Program-made: the position numbers and the translations under genes
Origin: Aquipuribacter nitratireducens
GTDB taxonomy: Bacteria > Actinomycetota > Actinomycetes > Actinomycetales > JBBAYJ01
Assembly: GCF_037860835.1 (NCBI RefSeq)
Contig: NZ_JBBEOG010000002.1
Span: 310,001-374,000 of the forward strand
DNA: 64,000 nucleotides
Reading direction: 5' to 3'
Part shown: positions 44,482 to 55,486 of the stretch, in pieces
How positions within the stretch are numbered: the stretch's first letter is position 1
Layout of the letters: each line of letters begins with the position of its first letter
The notes under the pieces: generated by a model
What the model was told of the DNA's origin: nothing
Databases searched by the model: none
Seen by the model: the letters and a program-made list of their open reading frames with translations, nothing else

Positions 44482-45159
44482 GTGCCGGAGCCTCGACACG
44501 TGCCGGCCTCCGCCCCCGACGACGCCCCCGACCGCCCCGGTGCCCGGCAGTGGGTGCCGCCCGCCGGGGGTGTCGAGGCCCTGCGGTCCGCGGCGCCCGC
44601 CTGCCGCGGCTGCGAGCTGCACGGGCCCGCGACGCAGGTGGTGTTCTCCGCGGGCAACCCGGCTGCCCGCGCCGTGCTCGTCGGCGAGCAGCCCGGCGAC
44701 GTCGAGGACCGCCAGGGCATCCCCTTCGTCGGGCCCGCCGGACGGCTCCTGCAGCGCGCGCTCGACGAGGCCGGCGTCGACCGCGCCGACGTCTACGTGA
44801 CGAACGCCGTCAAGCACTTCCGCTTCGAGCAGCGGGGGAACCGGCGCATCCACCAGACCCCGGAGCTCGCGCACATGACGGCGTGCCGGCCGTGGCTCGA
44901 GGCCGAGCTCGCGGCCGTCGACCCCGAGGTCGTCGTCGTCCTCGGGGCGACCGCGGCGAAGACCCTCCTCGGCCCCTCGTTCCGGGTGACCCGGGAGCGC
45001 GGCGTGCTCGCCGAGCGCGACACCGTGGCGGGGCGTCGGCCCGTGCTCCCGACGGTCCACCCGTCGTCGGTCCTGCGCGGACCCGAGGAGCAGCGGGAGG
45101 AGGCGTTCGCCGCGCTCGCCGCCGACCTCGCCGTCCTCGCCCACCACCTCAGGGCGTGA
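44482..45159 (+). CDS. Uracil-DNA glycosylase, UdgX type
   Basis: A 225-residue family-4-like uracil-DNA glycosylase. Four Fe-S Cys ligands are expected, with CRGCELHG near 45; GEQPGDVED (about 70) replaces the usual GEAPG, and the R-loop GNRRIHQTPEL (about 118) holds the His that in UdgX forms a stable covalent bond to the uracil site. C-terminal motif TVHPSSVLR. Both UdgX-specific features are present. GTG 44482 is chosen; the end overlaps the convergent gene by 11 bp. Confidence 0.9.
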   Translation: MPEPRHVPASAPDDAPDRPGARQWVPPAGGVEALRSAAPACRGCELHGPATQVVFSAGNPAARAVLVGEQPGDVEDRQGIPFVGPAGRLLQRALDEAGVDRADVYVTNAVKHFRFEQRGNRRIHQTPELAHMTACRPWLEAELAAVDPEVVVVLGATAAKTLLGPSFRVTRERGVLAERDTVAGRRPVLPTVHPSSVLRGPEEQREEAFAALAADLAVLAHHLRA

Positions 45160-46123
45160 GGACGAGCTTCCCCTCGACCTCGCCGCGGACCATCCGCTCG
45201 ACCGCGTCGCGGGCGTCGGCCATCGGTAGGACGCTGTCGACGAGGGGCCGCACCCCCGTCGTCACGCACATCCGGAGCAGGCGCTGCAGCTCCTCTCGCG
45301 TCCCCATCGTCGACCCGACGACCCTCAGCTGCAGGAAGAACACCCGCTGGAGGTCCGCGGGCGGCGAAGCACCCGAGGTCGCACCGGACACCACGAGCGT
45401 CCCCCCGGGGCGCAGGGCACGGAGGGAGTGCGCCCACGTCGCCTCGCCGACGGTCTCCATGACGGCGTCGACGCGGTCCGGCAGCCGGGCGCCGGTCTCG
45501 AACACGGCGTCGGCGCCGAGGGCGAGCGCCCGCTCGCGCTTGCCCTCGTCGCGGCTCGTCACCCACACCCGCAGCCCGGCCGCGCTGCCGAGTGCGGTGA
45601 GGGCCGTCGCCACCCCGCCGCCCGCCCCCTGGACGAGCACCGTCTGGCCGGGCACGCACCCGCCGCGCACGAACAGCATCCGGTAGGCCGTGAGCCACGC
45701 GACCGGCAGGCACGCGGCGTCCTCGAACGACATCTCCGGCGGCTTCGGCACGAGGTTGCGGGCCGGTACGAGCACGGTGTCGGCGAAGGTCCCGGGGTAG
45801 CGCTCGCTCAGGAGGCTGCGACGGGGGTCCTCCGTCTCGTCGCCCGTCCAGCCCGGCTGGGAGATCACCCCGTGGACGACGACCTCCTCCCCGTCCGGCC
45901 CGACGCCGGCGGCGTCGCTGCCGAGGACCATCGGCATGCGGTCGGCGGGCAGGCCCACCCCGCGCAGGCTCCACACGTCGTGGTGGTTGAGGGAGGCGGC
46001 CCGCACCGTCACGGGGACCCAGTCCTCCGGCGGCGAGACGACGGGCTCCGGTGCGCGGTCGCGCACCTCGAGCGCGGCGAGCGGGTCGTCGGGGGACGGG
46101 TGGGTGACGACGACGGCGACCAT
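45149..46123 (-). CDS. Zinc-binding/quinone oxidoreductase-type MDR enzyme
   Basis: A 324-residue medium-chain dehydrogenase/reductase. GroES-like half with SLNHHDVWSLRGVG and GSDAAGVGPDGEEV; Rossmann half with VQGAGGGVATALTALG (about 158). The zinc-ligand Cys of classical ADHs is not evident. ATG 46123 lies about 80 bp from the divergent NTF2-like gene. Substrate unknown. Confidence 0.85.
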   Translation of the reverse strand: MVAVVVTHPSPDDPLAALEVRDRAPEPVVSPPEDWVPVTVRAASLNHHDVWSLRGVGLPADRMPMVLGSDAAGVGPDGEEVVVHGVISQPGWTGDETEDPRRSLLSERYPGTFADTVLVPARNLVPKPPEMSFEDAACLPVAWLTAYRMLFVRGGCVPGQTVLVQGAGGGVATALTALGSAAGLRVWVTSRDEGKRERALALGADAVFETGARLPDRVDAVMETVGEATWAHSLRALRPGGTLVVSGATSGASPPADLQRVFFLQLRVVGSTMGTREELQRLLRMCVTTGVRPLVDSVLPMADARDAVERMVRGEVEGKLVLTP

Positions 46124-46206
46124 GGGGAACGTCTACCAGCGGGTGTGGTCCTCGGCACGACGGGTACCTCTCCCCGGACGGTCACCAGCCCGACGAGAGG
46201 ACCCCT

Positions 46207-46605
46207 GTGGACCACGAGGTGCGCAACGACACGACCCGCCGCTTCATCGCGGCCCTGCGGAAGGTGGAGCAGGACGGCGACCTCGACGGTCTCGCCACGC
46301 TCTTCACCGACGACGCCGAGGTGCGCAGCATCGACGGTCACGGCCCCCGCCGCGGCCAGGACGGCATCCGCGAGCTGTTCGGGGAGTACGTCGGCCAGTT
46401 CGAGTCCCTCCGGACGACGTTCACCCAGGTCACCGAGGGCGAGCAGCACGCGGCGCTGGAGTGGACGACCGAGGCGGTGCGCCCGGGAGGGCACGAGGTC
46501 GAGTACACCGGCGTCACCGTCATCGACCTCGACGGGGACCGGTGCAGCGGGTTCCGGACCGTCTACGACTCGGCGCGGCTCATGCAGAAGGTGGCGCCGG
46601 GCTGA
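46207..46605 (+). CDS. SnoaL-like NTF2-fold protein
   Basis: A 132-residue protein with the compact cone-shaped fold pattern: LATLFTDDAEVRSIDGHGPRRGQDGIRELFGEY, then strands HAALEWTTEAV and VIDLDGDRCSGFRTVYD. Many relatives are isomerases, hydrolases or pure ligand-binding proteins. GTG 46207 has GAGAGGA upstream. The last 26 bp overlap the convergent SGNH gene. Confidence 0.78.
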   Translation: MDHEVRNDTTRRFIAALRKVEQDGDLDGLATLFTDDAEVRSIDGHGPRRGQDGIRELFGEYVGQFESLRTTFTQVTEGEQHAALEWTTEAVRPGGHEVEYTGVTVIDLDGDRCSGFRTVYDSARLMQKVAPG

Positions 46606-47206
46606 CGACCCCCAGCCACGGGAACCAGCCCCCGTGGAGCACGAGGTAGGCGAGCAGCCCGTACCCGGCCTGCCCGGGCACGCGTCCGTCCGAGGCGGCG
46701 AGGTCCCGTTCCCAGTCGGCGTGCCCGTCGAGGGCGGCGTACGTGTCGACGTAGGGCACCCGCCGGCGGTCGCACACGTCGGCGAGGGCGTGCGACAGGG
46801 GCGCCACCTGCTCGGCGAGGGCTCCGTCGGGGCCGTCGCGCAGCACCGGCGGCGGCCCGACGACGAGCACGGGCAGCCCCCGTGACTGCGCGGCGTCGAC
46901 GACGTTCGCGACGTTGAGGCGGCTCCGCGCCGTCGTCACGCCGTCCCGGAGGTCGCCGATGCCGGGCGCGACGACGAGACGACCGCCGAGGCCGAGCCGC
47001 CGCGCGGTCTCCGACTCCCAGCGCGCCGCGAGGTCGACGGTCGTCTCGCCGGGCACGCCGAGCGGGAACGCCGTGAGGCGGATGTCGTCCTGCGGGGTGC
47101 GGGCGACGACACGGCCCACCCAGCCGAGCGCGCGGGCGTCGCCGCGCCCGGCCACGAGCTCGTCGCCGACGACGCAGACGGCGACGTCGGCCCGGTCGCC
47201 GTTCAG
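46580..47206 (-). CDS. SGNH-hydrolase-fold protein lacking catalytic residues
   Basis: A 208-residue protein with the SGNH/GDSL fold order but degenerate catalytic blocks. Block I reads [14 protein letters not shown] (GDS Ser replaced by Glu), the block III region reads [10 protein letters not shown] (the GxND Asn replaced by Gly), and block V reads [12 protein letters not shown] (DxxH His replaced by Val). It is probably a non-catalytic binding protein. No ATG, GTG or TTG opens the frame between the kgd end and block I; a CTG overlapping the kgd stop (CTGA, 47206) has the geometry of the coupled starts common here and is my best guess. Predicted to be co-transcribed with kgd. Confidence 0.65.
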   Translation of the reverse strand: MNGDRADVAVCVVGDELVAGRGDARALGWVGRVVARTPQDDIRLTAFPLGVPGETTVDLAARWESETARRLGLGGRLVVAPGIGDLRDGVTTARSRLNVANVVDAAQSRGLPVLVVGPPPVLRDGPDGALAEQVAPLSHALADVCDRRRVPYVDTYAALDGHADWERDLAASDGRVPGQAGYGLLAYLVLHGGWFPWLGVVSPAPPSA

Positions 47207-50200
47207 CGGCCCAGCGCCTGCTCGACGAGGCGCGCCTGCTCGTCCGCGTGGCGGCGGGCCGAGCCGGTCGCGGGCGACGCCGACGCCGGGCGAGTCGCGT
47301 GGTGCAGCGGCCGACCACCGAACGCCTCGTACGTCTGCATGGCGACGTACGACCAGGCGCCCTGGTTCTCCGGCTCCTCCTGCACCCACACGAGCGTGGC
47401 GTCCTCCGGGTAGCGCTCGAGGGTCCCCATGAGCTCCTGGAGCGGGAGCGGGGCCACCTGCTCGAGCCGCAGGATCGCGGTCCGCTCGTCGCCCGCCTTC
47501 TCCCGGGCCGCGACGAGGTCGTAGTAGACCTTGCCGCTGCACAGCAGCACCCGGTCGACCTGCTGCGGGTCGCGCACCGCAGGGTCGTCGACGACGGGGC
47601 GGAAGCCGCCGGTCGTGAAGTCCTGCACCTGCGACGTCGCCGCCTTGAGGCGCAGCATCGACTTCGGCGTGAAGACGACGAGCGGGCGCCGCGGCTTGGC
47701 GTACGCCTGCCGGCGCAGGAGGTGGAAGTACGACGCCGGCGTGCTCGGCACGGCGACCGTCATGTTCTCCTCCGCGCACATCTGGAGGTAGCGCTCGATC
47801 CGCCCCGAGGAGTGGTCCGGGCCCTGGCCCTCGTAGCCGTGCGGCAGCAGGAGCGTGACGCTGCTGCGCTGCCCCCACTTCTGCTCCCCGGCGGAGATGA
47901 ACTCGTCGACGATCGTCTGCGCCCCGTTGCCGAAGTCGCCGAACTGCGCCTCCCACAGGACGAGGGCGTCCGGCCGCTCGACGGAGTACCCGTACTCGAA
48001 GCCCATCGCGGCGAACTCGCTGAGCAGCGAGTCGTACACCCAGAAGCGGGCGTGCTCACCGAGGGAGGACAGCGGCGCCCACTCCGCGCCCGACTGCCGG
48101 TCGATGAGGACGGCGTGCCGCTGCACGAACGTGCCGCGCCGCGAGTCCTGCCCGGCGAGGCGCACGGGCGTGCCCTCGTGGACGAGCGAGCCGAACGCGA
48201 GCAGCTCGCCGAACGCCCAGTCGATGCCGCCCTCACGGGACATCTGACGTCGCTTCTGCAGCAGGGGGGTGAGCTTCGGGTGGGGGGTGAAGCCCTCCGG
48301 TGGGGTCGCGAAGGCGTCGCCGATCGCGTGGACGAGGGACTCCTCGACCGCCGTCGCCCGCGTGTCGGCGGGCTGGGCGTCGTCCTGGGCCTGGGCGCTC
48401 GGCAGCTCGAGGCCGCCGGTGGGACGGTCGCCGTGCTGCTCCTTCGTCGCCTCGCGGACCTCCTTGAAGACCCGCTCGAGCTGGTCGGAGTAGTCGCGCA
48501 GCGCCGCCTCGGCCTCCTCGACCGTGATGTCGCCGCGGCCGATGAGGGACTCGGTGTAGAGCTTCCGCACACTCCGCTTGCCCTCGATGAGGGTGTACAT
48601 GAGCGGGTTCGTCATCGACGGGTCGTCGCCCTCGTTGTGACCGCGGCGTCGGTAGCAGATCATGTCGACGACGACGTCCTTGGCGAACTTCTGCCGGTAC
48701 TCGAACGCGAGCTGCGCGACGCGGACGCACGCCTCGGGGTCGTCGCCGTTCACGTGGAAGATCGGCGCCTGGATCATGCGCGCGACGTCGGTGGCGTAGT
48801 ACGAGGACCGGCTCGCCGTCGGGGCCGTCGTGAAGCCGACCTGGTTGTTGACGATGACGTGGACGGTCCCGCCGGTGCGGTACCCGCGAAGCTGGGAGAG
48901 GTTGAGGGTCTCCGCGACCACGCCCTGGCCGGCGAACGCCGCGTCACCGTGGATGAGGACCGGCAGCACGGGGAACGAGGCGCCGCCGAGGTTGATCCGG
49001 TCCTGCTTGGCCCGGGCGATGCCCTCGAGCACGGGGTTCACCGCCTCGAGGTGGGAGGGGTTGGCCGCGAGGTACACCTTCGTCTGCGAGCCGGAGGGGG
49101 CGGTGAAGGTGCCCTCGGTGCCGAGGTGGTACTTGACGTCACCGGAGCCCTGGACCGTCTTCGGGTCCTGCTGACCCTCGAACTCCGCGAAGATCTGCCC
49201 GTACGTCTTGCCCGCGAGGTTCGCGAGGACGTTGAGGCGACCGCGGTGCGCCATGCCGATGCACACCTCGTCGAGGCCCGCGTCCGCGGCGTCGCTGAGG
49301 AGCTGGTCGAGGATCGGGATCGTCGACTCCGAGCCCTCGAGGCTGAACCGCTTCTGGCCGACGAACTTCGTCTGCAGGAACGTCTCGAACGCCTCGGCGG
49401 CGTTGAGCCGGCCGAGGATGCGCAGCTGCTCCTCGCGGGACGGCTTGTCGTGGCCGTGCTCGACGTGGTCCTGGATCCAGCGCCGCTCCTCCGGGTTCTG
49501 GATGTGCATGTACTCGATGCCGACCGTGCGGCAGTACGAGTTGCGCAGCACCCCGAGGATGTCGCGGAGCTTCATGGTCGGGCGGCCGCCGAAGCCGCCG
49601 GTCGGGAACGTGCGGTCGAGGTCCCACAGGCTGAGGCCGTGCGTCTGGACGTCGAGGTCCGGGTGCCTGCGCTGGCGGTACTCCAGCGGGTCCGTGTCCG
49701 CCATGAGGTGCCCGCGCACGCGGTAGGCGTGGATGAGCTCGACGACCCGCGCGGTCTTGTTGATCTCGTCGTCGTCGGACACGGAGACGTCGCGCACCCA
49801 GCGGATCGGCTCGTACGGCACCCGCAGGCTCGCGAAGACCCGCTCGTAGAAGCCGTCCTGGCCGAGCAGCTTGTGGTGCAGGAGGCGGAGGAAGTCGCCG
49901 GACTGCGCGCCCTGGATGATGCGGTGGTCGTACGTGCTCGTCAGCGTGATCGTCTTGCTGACGGCGAGGCGGGCGAGCGTCTCCTCGCTCGCGCCCGCGT
50001 ACTCGGCGGGGTACTCCAGCGCCCCGACGCCGACGATCGCGCCCTGCCCCTGCATGAGCCGCGGCACGGAGTGGACGGTCCCGATCGTGCCGGGGTTCGT
50101 GAGGCTGACGGTCGTGCCCTGGAAGTCCTCGAGCGTGAGCGAGCCGGAGCGGGCCCGGCGCACGACGTCCTCGTAGCCCGCCCAGAACTGCGCGAACTCC

Positions 50201-50949
50201 ATGCGCTGCGCGCGCTTGATGCTCGGCACGAGGAGCTGGCGGGTGCCGTCGTCCTTCGCGAGGTCGATGGCGATGCCGACGTTGACGTCCTCGTTGCGCA
50301 GGACGCCGGGCTTGCCGTCGACCTCCGCGTACGCGTAGTTCATCTCCGGCATCTCGCGCAGCGCCTCGACGAGCGCGAACCCGATGAGGTGGGTGAACGA
50401 GACCTTTCCGCCGCGGGCTCGGGCGAGGTGGTTGTTGAGGACGATGCGGTTGTCGATGAGGAGCTTGGCCGGGACCGCGCGCACGCTCGTCGCGGTCGGG
50501 ACGGTGAGGCTCGACTCCATGTTCGTCACGACCCGCGCCGCGGGGCCCTTGAGGCGCACCGGCTCGACGCGTCCGCCGTCACCCGAGCCGGCGGGGGCGC
50601 TCGAGGCGGCGGGGGAGGAGGTGGTCGACGGCCGGCTGGTCTGAGGTGCGCTCACCCGCTGCTGCTCCTTCGCGTCCTGTGTCGGCGTCGCCTTCGGCTC
50701 GGGCTTCTGCTCGGGCTCGGGCTCGGGCTCGGGCTTCGGCTCGGGCTCCTGCTCGGGCTCCTGCGCGGGCTCGGGCTCCTGCTCGGGCTCGTCGGCGGGG
50801 CTGTCGAGCGGACCGTCGGAGAAGAACTCCCGCCACTCCGGGGACACCGACGACGGGTCGCGCCGGTAGGCCTCCTGCAGCTCCTGCACGAGCCACTCGT
50901 TCGGCCCGAAGCCCGTCATGGGGTCGTCTGCCGGGGTCTGCTTCGACAC
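47203..50949 (-). CDS. kgd: Multifunctional 2-oxoglutarate metabolism enzyme (E2o-E1o, Kgd/OdhA type)
   Basis: A 1248-residue fusion of a dihydrolipoyl succinyltransferase catalytic domain and a thiamine-diphosphate 2-oxoglutarate dehydrogenase. N-terminal [15 protein letters not shown] tag, an Asp/Pro/Glu-rich linker (about 52-88), E2-type domain (about 130-350, with [17 protein letters not shown]), then E1 with [14 protein letters not shown], ThDP-site [16 protein letters not shown] (about 665) and a C-terminal transketolase region. This actinobacterial architecture runs the oxidative TCA step and is regulated by FHA proteins. GTG 50949 follows GAAGGCGAAG; a TAGGCT -10 is at 51006-51001. 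Confidence 0.95.
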   Translation of the reverse strand: MSKQTPADDPMTGFGPNEWLVQELQEAYRRDPSSVSPEWREFFSDGPLDSPADEPEQEPEPAQEPEQEPEPKPEPEPEPEQKPEPKATPTQDAKEQQRVSAPQTSRPSTTSSPAASSAPAGSGDGGRVEPVRLKGPAARVVTNMESSLTVPTATSVRAVPAKLLIDNRIVLNNHLARARGGKVSFTHLIGFALVEALREMPEMNYAYAEVDGKPGVLRNEDVNVGIAIDLAKDDGTRQLLVPSIKRAQRMEFAQFWAGYEDVVRRARSGSLTLEDFQGTTVSLTNPGTIGTVHSVPRLMQGQGAIVGVGALEYPAEYAGASEETLARLAVSKTITLTSTYDHRIIQGAQSGDFLRLLHHKLLGQDGFYERVFASLRVPYEPIRWVRDVSVSDDDEINKTARVVELIHAYRVRGHLMADTDPLEYRQRRHPDLDVQTHGLSLWDLDRTFPTGGFGGRPTMKLRDILGVLRNSYCRTVGIEYMHIQNPEERRWIQDHVEHGHDKPSREEQLRILGRLNAAEAFETFLQTKFVGQKRFSLEGSESTIPILDQLLSDAADAGLDEVCIGMAHRGRLNVLANLAGKTYGQIFAEFEGQQDPKTVQGSGDVKYHLGTEGTFTAPSGSQTKVYLAANPSHLEAVNPVLEGIARAKQDRINLGGASFPVLPVLIHGDAAFAGQGVVAETLNLSQLRGYRTGGTVHVIVNNQVGFTTAPTASRSSYYATDVARMIQAPIFHVNGDDPEACVRVAQLAFEYRQKFAKDVVVDMICYRRRGHNEGDDPSMTNPLMYTLIEGKRSVRKLYTESLIGRGDITVEEAEAALRDYSDQLERVFKEVREATKEQHGDRPTGGLELPSAQAQDDAQPADTRATAVEESLVHAIGDAFATPPEGFTPHPKLTPLLQKRRQMSREGGIDWAFGELLAFGSLVHEGTPVRLAGQDSRRGTFVQRHAVLIDRQSGAEWAPLSSLGEHARFWVYDSLLSEFAAMGFEYGYSVERPDALVLWEAQFGDFGNGAQTIVDEFISAGEQKWGQRSSVTLLLPHGYEGQGPDHSSGRIERYLQMCAEENMTVAVPSTPASYFHLLRRQAYAKPRRPLVVFTPKSMLRLKAATSQVQDFTTGGFRPVVDDPAVRDPQQVDRVLLCSGKVYYDLVAAREKAGDERTAILRLEQVAPLPLQELMGTLERYPEDATLVWVQEEPENQGAWSYVAMQTYEAFGGRPLHHATRPASASPATGSARRHADEQARLVEQALGR
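50683..50793 (-). repeat. Glu-Pro linker repeats in kgd
   Basis: Imperfect tandem 6-12-bp units encoding EP, EQEP and KPEP between the N-terminal tag and the E2 domain. Low-complexity and a likely site of length variation. Confidence 0.75.
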
Positions 50950-51000
50950 GGCGTGCTTCGCCTTCTTCCCTCGCGCGATGGTGGTCGTCCCGCCGCGGTC

Positions 51001-51006
51001 AGCCTA
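51001..51006 (-). promoter_or_regulatory. -10 element of kgd
   Basis: Minus-strand TAGGCT, predicting a leader of about 45 nt to GTG 50949. Confidence 0.45.
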
Positions 51007-51061
51007 GACCTGCCCCGGCGCCGGTTCCGGTCCGAGGACGGGCCCCGGCGGTGCCGCGTGA

Positions 51062-52570
<1,509 letters not shown>

Positions 52571-52580
52571 GTCGGGGGAG

Positions 52581-52609
52581 TTGATTCGCCCGGCGGGCGT
52601 CGTTATGTT
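52581..52609 (+). promoter_or_regulatory. Promoter of the M15 peptidase gene
   Basis: TTGATT (52581-52586), 17-nt spacer, TATGTT (52604-52609). One of the best housekeeping-type promoters in the window. Confidence 0.85.
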
Positions 52610-52615
52610 GTCGTG

Positions 52616-52735
52616 ACCCGCTCGCTGGCGAGGGATACCCCGTCCCGAGGTGGGTCAAACCCCCCGGTCGTCCCCGACCGCCCCTGCCCTGCCCGCCCGC
52701 CGCCCGCCCGGGTGCACGACACGACTGGAGAAGAC
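52616..52735 (+). other. Structured 120-nt leader of the M15 peptidase gene
   Basis: Predicted 5' leader with several short hairpins: CTCGCTGGCGAG (about 52621), GGGA/TCCC, and GGTCG/CGACC with a TCCC loop (about 52668). The gene's own Shine-Dalgarno sequence (GGAG) is near the end. Cell-wall hydrolase leaders in actinobacteria sometimes carry c-di-AMP riboswitches, but this does not match the consensus I know. Undetermined. Confidence 0.35.
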
Positions 52736-53764
52736 GTGCCGTTGCCGCGCCCTGACGCGCAGCCCCTGCCGTCGCGACGCGCTCTCCGTGCGGCCGAGCG
52801 TGCGCGTGCCGCCTCGACCGCACCGGACGCTCGAGGCACGACGACCGCCCCCACCCGCCGGTCGCTGCGGTCGCGCAGCACGTCCGGCCGTGTCGGCGCA
52901 GGGGCCACGACGGTGCCACCGGCGGCACCGTCGCTCGGTGCGGTGCTCCCCGACCACGTCCTCGAGGGTGGCGACGACGCCTGGGTGGACGGCGTCGCCC
53001 CGCGACCCACGCCCGTGGCGGCCCTGGCCGCCCACGAGCCCACGGCCCCGCCGTCCCCGAGGAGCCACGCCGGTGGGTCGCTGTGGCGGCGCGTCCCCCA
53101 GGTCGCCGTCGTCGGCTCGCTCGTGGCCGCGATCGCCGGGTACGCCGTGACGTCGGACGTGTCCGCGAGCGCCGGCCCGGTCGCCTCCTTCGTCCGGGAG
53201 GAGGCCCCCGTCGAGGCGCGGGAGCCCGTGGTCGGCGACATCGACGCGGGTTCCGACGTCGTCGCCGGCGAGGACGGGCTGCTGCGCGTCGCGCCGGACG
53301 AGGCGTCCCGCGGCAGCGAGCGGTCGCCGCTGCCGGGGTGCGACGGCGTCCCGCCGGAGACCGACCAGCCCAACGGGCGCATGTCGGAGGCGTACCTCTG
53401 CACCCTGTGGGACGGGAGGACCGACATCCGCGCCGACGCCGCCGTGTCCCTCGCCGTCCTCAACGAGGCCTACCGCGCCGAGTTCGGTTCCGACATCTGC
53501 CTCACCGACGGCTACCGCTCCTTCGCCGCCCAGCAGTCGCTGCGGGCCCGCAAGCCGGGTCTCGCCGCGCGGCCCGGGACGTCCGAGCACGGCTGGGGTC
53601 TCGCGGTCGACCTCTGCGGGGGCGTCGAGAACGAGGGCGCCGGGTACCACTGGCTGCGCGAGCACGCGCCCGCCCACGGGTGGGACAACCCCGCCTGGGC
53701 GCGACGCGGCGGGGGCGGGCCCTACGAGCCGTGGCACTGGGAGTACGTCGACGGTCAGTGGTGA
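52736..53764 (+). CDS. M15 family D-Ala-D-Ala carboxypeptidase (VanY-like)
   Basis: A 342-residue membrane-anchored peptidase. A long basic, disordered cytoplasmic N-terminus (about 1-110) precedes one transmembrane helix (about 120-140, VAVVGSLVAAIAGYAV), a linker, and a VanY-type zinc domain (about 205-342) with the zinc ligands in TDGYRSF, GTSEHGWGLAVDL and HWEYV. It trims terminal D-Ala from peptidoglycan stems. GTG 52736 follows GGAG. Monocistronic, with a strong promoter and a structured leader. Confidence 0.9.
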   Translation: MPLPRPDAQPLPSRRALRAAERARAASTAPDARGTTTAPTRRSLRSRSTSGRVGAGATTVPPAAPSLGAVLPDHVLEGGDDAWVDGVAPRPTPVAALAAHEPTAPPSPRSHAGGSLWRRVPQVAVVGSLVAAIAGYAVTSDVSASAGPVASFVREEAPVEAREPVVGDIDAGSDVVAGEDGLLRVAPDEASRGSERSPLPGCDGVPPETDQPNGRMSEAYLCTLWDGRTDIRADAAVSLAVLNEAYRAEFGSDICLTDGYRSFAAQQSLRARKPGLAARPGTSEHGWGLAVDLCGGVENEGAGYHWLREHAPAHGWDNPAWARRGGGGPYEPWHWEYVDGQW

Positions 53765-53776
53765 CCGCGGCGCCCC

Positions 53777-53802
53777 CGGCCCCCTCGCTCAGCCCGGGGC
53801 CG
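53777..53802. terminator. Weak terminator-like hairpin between convergent genes
   Basis: Seven-bp stem CGGCCCC / GGGGCCG around a 12-nt loop, just after the M15 stop and overlapping the end of the CPBP-like gene. Confidence 0.3.
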
Positions 53803-54655
53803 TGACGAACACGTCGAACAGGCTCGGCGTGTGGGCGTGCACGAGGATCATGAAGATGATCAGGTCGAACGACAGGTGCACGACGAGGACGTAGAGGAAC
53901 GACTTCGTCCGGTAGAAGATGAAACCCTGGAGGACGGCGAAGGGGACCGTGAGGAGCGGGCCCCACGACTGGTAGCCGAGCTCCCAGAGGAACGACACGA
54001 AGACCGTCGCCTGCAGGACGTTCGCCTGCCAGAACGAGAAGTGCTGCCGCAGCAGGGCGAAGACCGTGCAGACGAAGAACAGCTCGTCCCACAGCCCGAC
54101 GGCGTTGACGCCGACGAAGAGCCGGACGATCTCGCCCGTCTCCACGACCGTCGGCCAGTTCTCGTACACGCCGGAGCCGATGAAGTAGACCGGCAGCACG
54201 AGGTAGCCGAGCGCGACGACGACGACGAGGTACGTCCACTCGAACCGGCCCCACGCCCGTCCCGTCCGCACCGGGAAGCGGATGACGTCCTCGCGCCACA
54301 CGAACCGCGACATGACGTACGGCAGCAGGACGGCGAAGCCGAGCGCGAGCGCGAACCGGAGGATGCCGGCGTTGCTGATGTCGGCCTTGAGCGGGACCAG
54401 GCTGATGCCGAACAGCGCGACGGCGACGACCGCGAGGTGCCGCAGCAGGGCGCGGTCCCGGTCGCCGCGGGTCACGACCAGCGCGAGCAGGACCCCCGCC
54501 GCGAGCAGGGGCCACCCCACGACGTGGCTGCGGAAGCCGAAGAGGGCGACCGCCGAGCCGCACACGAGGGCGGCCGAGAGGAACCGCGGCAGCGAGGCGG
54601 GCTCGGTGGCGGGCGTGTCCGCCGACATCGTCGGTCGCGCGTCCGTCGTGCTCAC
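53789..54655 (-). CDS. CPBP-family (CAAX protease-like) membrane protein with atypical motifs
   Basis: A 288-residue protein with about eight hydrophobic segments. The C-terminal half resembles the CPBP/ABI glutamic-type intramembrane protease family: GLWDELFFVCTVFALLRQHF stands where EExxxR is expected, and VVHLSFDLI gives the HxxxD/N motif. The first Glu is Asp and the Arg is displaced, so catalysis is doubtful. GTG 54655 has CATCCT 6 nt upstream. Confidence 0.7.
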   Translation of the reverse strand: MSTTDARPTMSADTPATEPASLPRFLSAALVCGSAVALFGFRSHVVGWPLLAAGVLLALVVTRGDRDRALLRHLAVVAVALFGISLVPLKADISNAGILRFALALGFAVLLPYVMSRFVWREDVIRFPVRTGRAWGRFEWTYLVVVVALGYLVLPVYFIGSGVYENWPTVVETGEIVRLFVGVNAVGLWDELFFVCTVFALLRQHFSFWQANVLQATVFVSFLWELGYQSWGPLLTVPFAVLQGFIFYRTKSFLYVLVVHLSFDLIIFMILVHAHTPSLFDVFVTAPG

Positions 54656-54661
54656 GGGGAC

Positions 54662-54667
54662 AGGATG
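54662..54667 (-). promoter_or_regulatory. Possible -10 of leaderless CPBP-like gene
   Basis: Minus-strand CATCCT, exactly 6 nt before GTG 54655. Confidence 0.4.
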
Positions 54668-54702
54668 GCCCGGGGCCCTCGACGACCGCGAGGCGTCCGC
54701 CG

Positions 54703-54708
54703 CACACT
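54703..54708 (+). promoter_or_regulatory. Possible -10 of leaderless DUF1801 gene
   Basis: CACACT, exactly 6 nt before GTG 54715. Confidence 0.4.
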
Positions 54709-54714
54709 CGTGGT

Positions 54715-55080
54715 GTGGACGGTGCTCGGGCGGAGCCGGCGGACGAGGGGGTGCCCGCCTACCTCGCCGCCCTCCCGGCGGCGTCCCGCGCGATGGTCGA
54801 GCGGCTGCTCGGCCTCGCGTGCGACGTCGTGCCGGACGCGGCCGTCGTCATGTCGTACGGGATCCCCACGGTGCGGTCCGGTCGTCGGCGGTTCCACGTC
54901 GGGGCGTGGAAGCACGGCGTCTCGGTGTACGGCTGGCACGACGGCCACGACGGCGGGTTCACGGCCGCCCACCCGGACCTCGTCCACGGGCGGAGCACGC
55001 TCCGGTTCAGTGAGGCGGAACTCGCCGCCGTGGGCGACGACGAGCTGCGCGCGCTGGCGGCCGCGACGCTCCGGACGTAG
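54715..55080 (+). CDS. DUF1801 (YdhG-like) domain protein
   Basis: A 121-residue protein. DUF1801 pattern: VPAYLAALPAASRAMVERLL, then ACDVVPDAAVVMSYGIPTVRSGRRRFHVGAWKHGVSVYG and a final helical stretch FSEAELAAVGDDEL. The family is small and soluble, with an unknown role and a frataxin-like fold known for some members. Divergent from the CPBP-like gene and convergent with the DUF6958-like gene. Confidence 0.8.
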   Translation: MDGARAEPADEGVPAYLAALPAASRAMVERLLGLACDVVPDAAVVMSYGIPTVRSGRRRFHVGAWKHGVSVYGWHDGHDGGFTAAHPDLVHGRSTLRFSEAELAAVGDDELRALAAATLRT

Positions 55081-55087
55081 CCGGGCG

Positions 55088-55486
55088 TCAGCCTCTCGCG
55101 GGACCGGCGAGCCGGAGCCGCTGCGGCGACGACCCGGGGGCGCGCTCGACGAGCCCGCGGGCCTCGAGGTCGACCTTCGTGTACGTGCAGTAGTTGCGCA
55201 GTCGCCCGCCCGGGAACGCCGGGTGGGCCCCGAACCGCTCCTGTGCGGTCTCGACGAGGTCCTTCAACGCGACGGTTCCGTCGTCCCGCGCCTCGTCCTC
55301 GAGCACGGACAGGATGTGCTCGCGCATGAGCTCGTACTGGGTCGCGTCCATCGTCCAGCCGTCGAGCCCGCCGGGACGCGTCGCGTTGAACATCTCGACC
55401 CGCCCGCGGAGCCGGGCCGCACGGTCGGCCTCCCACGCCGAGTCCGGGACCGGTCCGGAGTGGGGGTCGCGGCGCGTGGTCGTCAC
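55088..55486 (-). CDS. DUF6958-like winged-helix protein
   Basis: A 132-residue protein. A central region (WTMDATQYELMREHILSVL ... LVETAQERFG ... FPGGRLRNYCTYTKVDLEARGLVER) has winged-helix spacing and resembles small DUF6958-type proteins. GTG 55486 overlaps the SRPBCC stop (GTGA), so both come from the promoter shared with marR. It may be a second regulator or an accessory of the SRPBCC protein. Confidence 0.6.
   Translation of the reverse strand: MTTTRRDPHSGPVPDSAWEADRAARLRGRVEMFNATRPGGLDGWTMDATQYELMREHILSVLEDEARDDGTVALKDLVETAQERFGAHPAFPGGRLRNYCTYTKVDLEARGLVERAPGSSPQRLRLAGPARG

Noticed and set aside
46130-46160. GGGAAC near 46131 as a second SigR promoter
   Set aside because: No GTT occurs at the required spacing downstream.
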